NCBI RefSeq assembly: GCF_012396235.1
Contig: NZ_JAAXPA010000008.1
Location: 186,001-250,000, forward strand
DNA: 64,000 bases
Direction of reading: 5' to 3'
DNA from: Rhodococcus opacus
GTDB taxonomy: Bacteria; Actinomycetota; Actinomycetes; Mycobacteriales; Mycobacteriaceae
Below, in pieces: positions 63,064 through 64,000 of this stretch. Under the pieces are notes generated by a model that worked only from the letters and a program-made list of their open reading frames with translations, was not told the DNA's origin and did no database searches. The stretch's first letter is position 1. Every line of letters begins with the position of its first letter. A program made the position numbers and the translations under genes.

Positions 63064-63138
63064 CTATTCCGCGACGGACCCGATGAAGTCGATCAGTGTG
63101 GTGAGCGCTTCGAGCAGAGTCAGAAAGCTGTCGGACAT
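63064..63138 (-). CDS. 24-residue amphipathic helical peptide
   Basis: ATG 63138 is preceded by AAAAGGAGTAATACT, an excellent ribosome-binding site. The peptide starts MSDSFLTLLEALTTL and ends DFIGSVAE. Positions 3, 7, 10, 14, 17, 21 and 24 are all polar (D, T, E, T, D, S, E) and the rest largely Leu/Ile/Phe, a perfect 3-4 heptad pattern of an acidic amphipathic helix. No homolog is recognised. Size, acidity and position beside a mycolyltransferase recall corynebacterial PorA/PorH mini-porins, which are O-mycoloylated on serine; Ser2, Ser4 and Ser21 are present. Function is inference. Confidence 0.6.
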   Translation of the reverse strand: MSDSFLTLLEALTTLIDFIGSVAE

Positions 63139-63727
63139 AGTATTACTCCTTTTCGACGCAGTGGATTTCGAACTTCCCCCCGCGATCAGGGGCTCCGTCA
63201 TTTGTACCCGAGTTTTCTCTTCGAATAAGCACAAAGTGGTAAACATTTGCGATCGTTGACTTAACGACGAACTCACGAATGAGTACTGGCTACTTCTCAA
63301 TTATCGCCTGAACATGCGCCTCTATCAGGTTATATAGCGTCACCACGACCTCCGGATCCACGTTCCCGTAATCGAGGAGCGACAGAACATACCTGATTGC
63401 ATTGTTTCCGGACTTTTTCTTGTCATTGCCCTTGAATCACCCGCCCGAGAATGAGGGTCGGCGAATTCGAATGTCTCTTCTTTTGCCGCGGTGAACGCAT
63501 CCGATTTGTCTCTAATTCAAAATTGATCGGCAAAAGTTTCTATCCTTACACCGAATCGCCCTGAAGTGTGGGATATCGAGTTCATCGGCGCGGCGCGGAC
63601 ACGAGAACGATCGACCCCGAGGCACGAACAGCGAGCGGTATGGAGCGGGCACTCAGGGTGAAAGACCAGGGTCGGGATCGGGGTACATCCCGATGTGCCG
63701 GCAGGTCTCGCCCAACAGAATGGGAGC
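63139..63727. other. AT-richer intergenic stretch
   Basis: About 590 bases near 45-50% GC by eye, well below the rest of the window. Apart from the broken 45-codon frame no gene is seen. The low GC fits either a strong promoter zone for the small peptide gene or recently acquired DNA. Confidence 0.5.
63290..63426 (-). pseudogene. Small helical protein frame broken at an A5 run (about 45 codons)
   Basis: From 63410 to 63290 the minus strand reads NNAIRYVLSLLDYGNVDPEV and then a helical VTLYNLIEAHVQAIIEK end before TAG. That frame has no start codon; a TGA precedes it at 63437-63439. ATG 63426 opens in another frame (MTRKS) and would join it if the A5 run (63414-63418, T5 on the plus strand) had six bases, giving a 45-residue protein MTRKKSGNN onward. 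Either a pseudogene, a phase-variable gene or a sequencing slip. Confidence 0.4.
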
Positions 63728-63934
63728 ATGACATTCGAGAGCAACACTCCCCGCCAGTTCACCCGTTCCGACAACCAGAAGATGCTCGCGGGCGTCTGCG
63801 GCGGCATCGCCGAATACTTCTCGGTGGACGTCAACCTCGTCCGGCTGCTCACCGTGGTCGCCACGCTGGTCACCGGCGGCACCGCGGCCCTCGTCTACCT
63901 CGCCGCCTGGATGCTGATGCCGGCCGGACACTGA
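63728..63934 (+). CDS. PspC-domain membrane protein
   Basis: A 68-residue protein with the PspC signature: FTRSDNQKMLAGVCGGIAEY then FSVDVNLVRLLTVVATLVTG, and a single C-terminal membrane helix AALVYLAAWMLMPAG. Small PspC-only proteins are common in actinobacteria and linked to envelope stress. ATG 63728 is preferred; an in-frame ATG at 63695 is upstream of the conserved part. Confidence 0.85.
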   Translation: MTFESNTPRQFTRSDNQKMLAGVCGGIAEYFSVDVNLVRLLTVVATLVTGGTAALVYLAAWMLMPAGH

Positions 63935-63957
63935 CCCGGGCGACACCGAAAAGCACT

Positions 63958-63984
63958 GTGGCCGTGAAACGAATCCACGGCCAC
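63958..63984. terminator. Terminator after the PspC gene
   Basis: Perfect 9-bp stem GTGGCCGTG/CACGGCCAC with a 9-base loop, 24 bases after the PspC stop codon. Confidence 0.7.
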
Positions 63985-64000
63985 TGCCGACAGGAGATCT

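Overview
The window is 64 kb of high-GC actinobacterial chromosome, most likely a Rhodococcus of the jostii/opacus type. The main reasons are an antigen-85-like mycolyltransferase, an HbhA-like protein, a RamB regulator beside isocitrate lyase, SigF with an RsbW-like anti-sigma factor, a GAF-ANTAR protein, and a gene order that follows (inverted) the Mycobacterium tuberculosis block around Rv0457c-Rv0485 as I recall it: ROK regulator, SDR, L,D-transpeptidase, murB and DUF2505 (0-8 kb); deoC (16 kb); DUF2516, HbhA, XRE regulator, DUF445 and TetR/MadR (20-25 kb); fadB2, aceA and ramB (35-41 kb); lpd and an S9 peptidase (57-61 kb). Accessory DNA is spliced between these backbone genes.

Region by region. 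0-8.9 kb: ROK regulator with an upstream cysteine-rich leader ORF; an inserted pair (wrecked MHS transporter plus an alkylsulfatase-type dioxygenase); cell-wall genes (L,D-transpeptidase, MurB); two DUF2505 proteins and a methyltransferase. 8.9-16.2 kb: accessory region with tRNA-like debris, a TnsA-like transposase fragment and two copies of a 45-bp transposon-end-like repeat; then an iron/2-oxoglutarate oxygenase, a DHA2 efflux pump, a decayed reverse-strand gene, and a Ro60 (Rsr, TROVE plus vWA) gene preceded by a tRNA-like noncoding RNA that I read as a bacterial Y RNA (YrlA type); an AbiEi-like protein and an LmeA-like protein follow. 16.2-25 kb: deoC, methyltransferase, purU, a MerR-hydrolase operon with a coupled 34-codon ORF, then the HbhA block. 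25-35 kb: Baeyer-Villiger-type monooxygenase, PPK2, stress membrane proteins, a glycosyltransferase, STAS and GAF-ANTAR proteins, rsbW-sigF with an apparent SigF promoter, metE. 35-41 kb: fadB2, aceA, FmdB/formamidase, ramB (acetate/glyoxylate control). 41.5-55.5 kb: nitrogen-scavenging island: urtABCDE amide/urea importer, GntR regulator, an odd SDR, an AhpD-like protein, an AtoE-like permease, then urea carboxylase and allophanate hydrolase. 55.5-64 kb: QorB/HxlR pair, DUF5709, lpd, prolyl oligopeptidase, hydrolase, mycolyltransferase, two possible small helical peptides in an AT-rich gap, and a PspC protein.

How parts work together: formamidase and the urt importer would release or import ammonia-yielding amides or urea; urea carboxylase and allophanate hydrolase would convert urea to ammonia and CO2; a GlnR-like box precedes urtA. 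AceA, FadB2 and RamB form a C2 module. RsbW-SigF with SigF-like promoters before the DUF2231 and glycosyltransferase genes suggests a stress regulon. The most unusual items are the Ro60-Y RNA locus next to transposon scars, and the 24-residue amphipathic peptide beside the mycolyltransferase, which recalls corynebacterial PorA/PorH mini-porins. All assignments come from reading the sequence; no database search was run.
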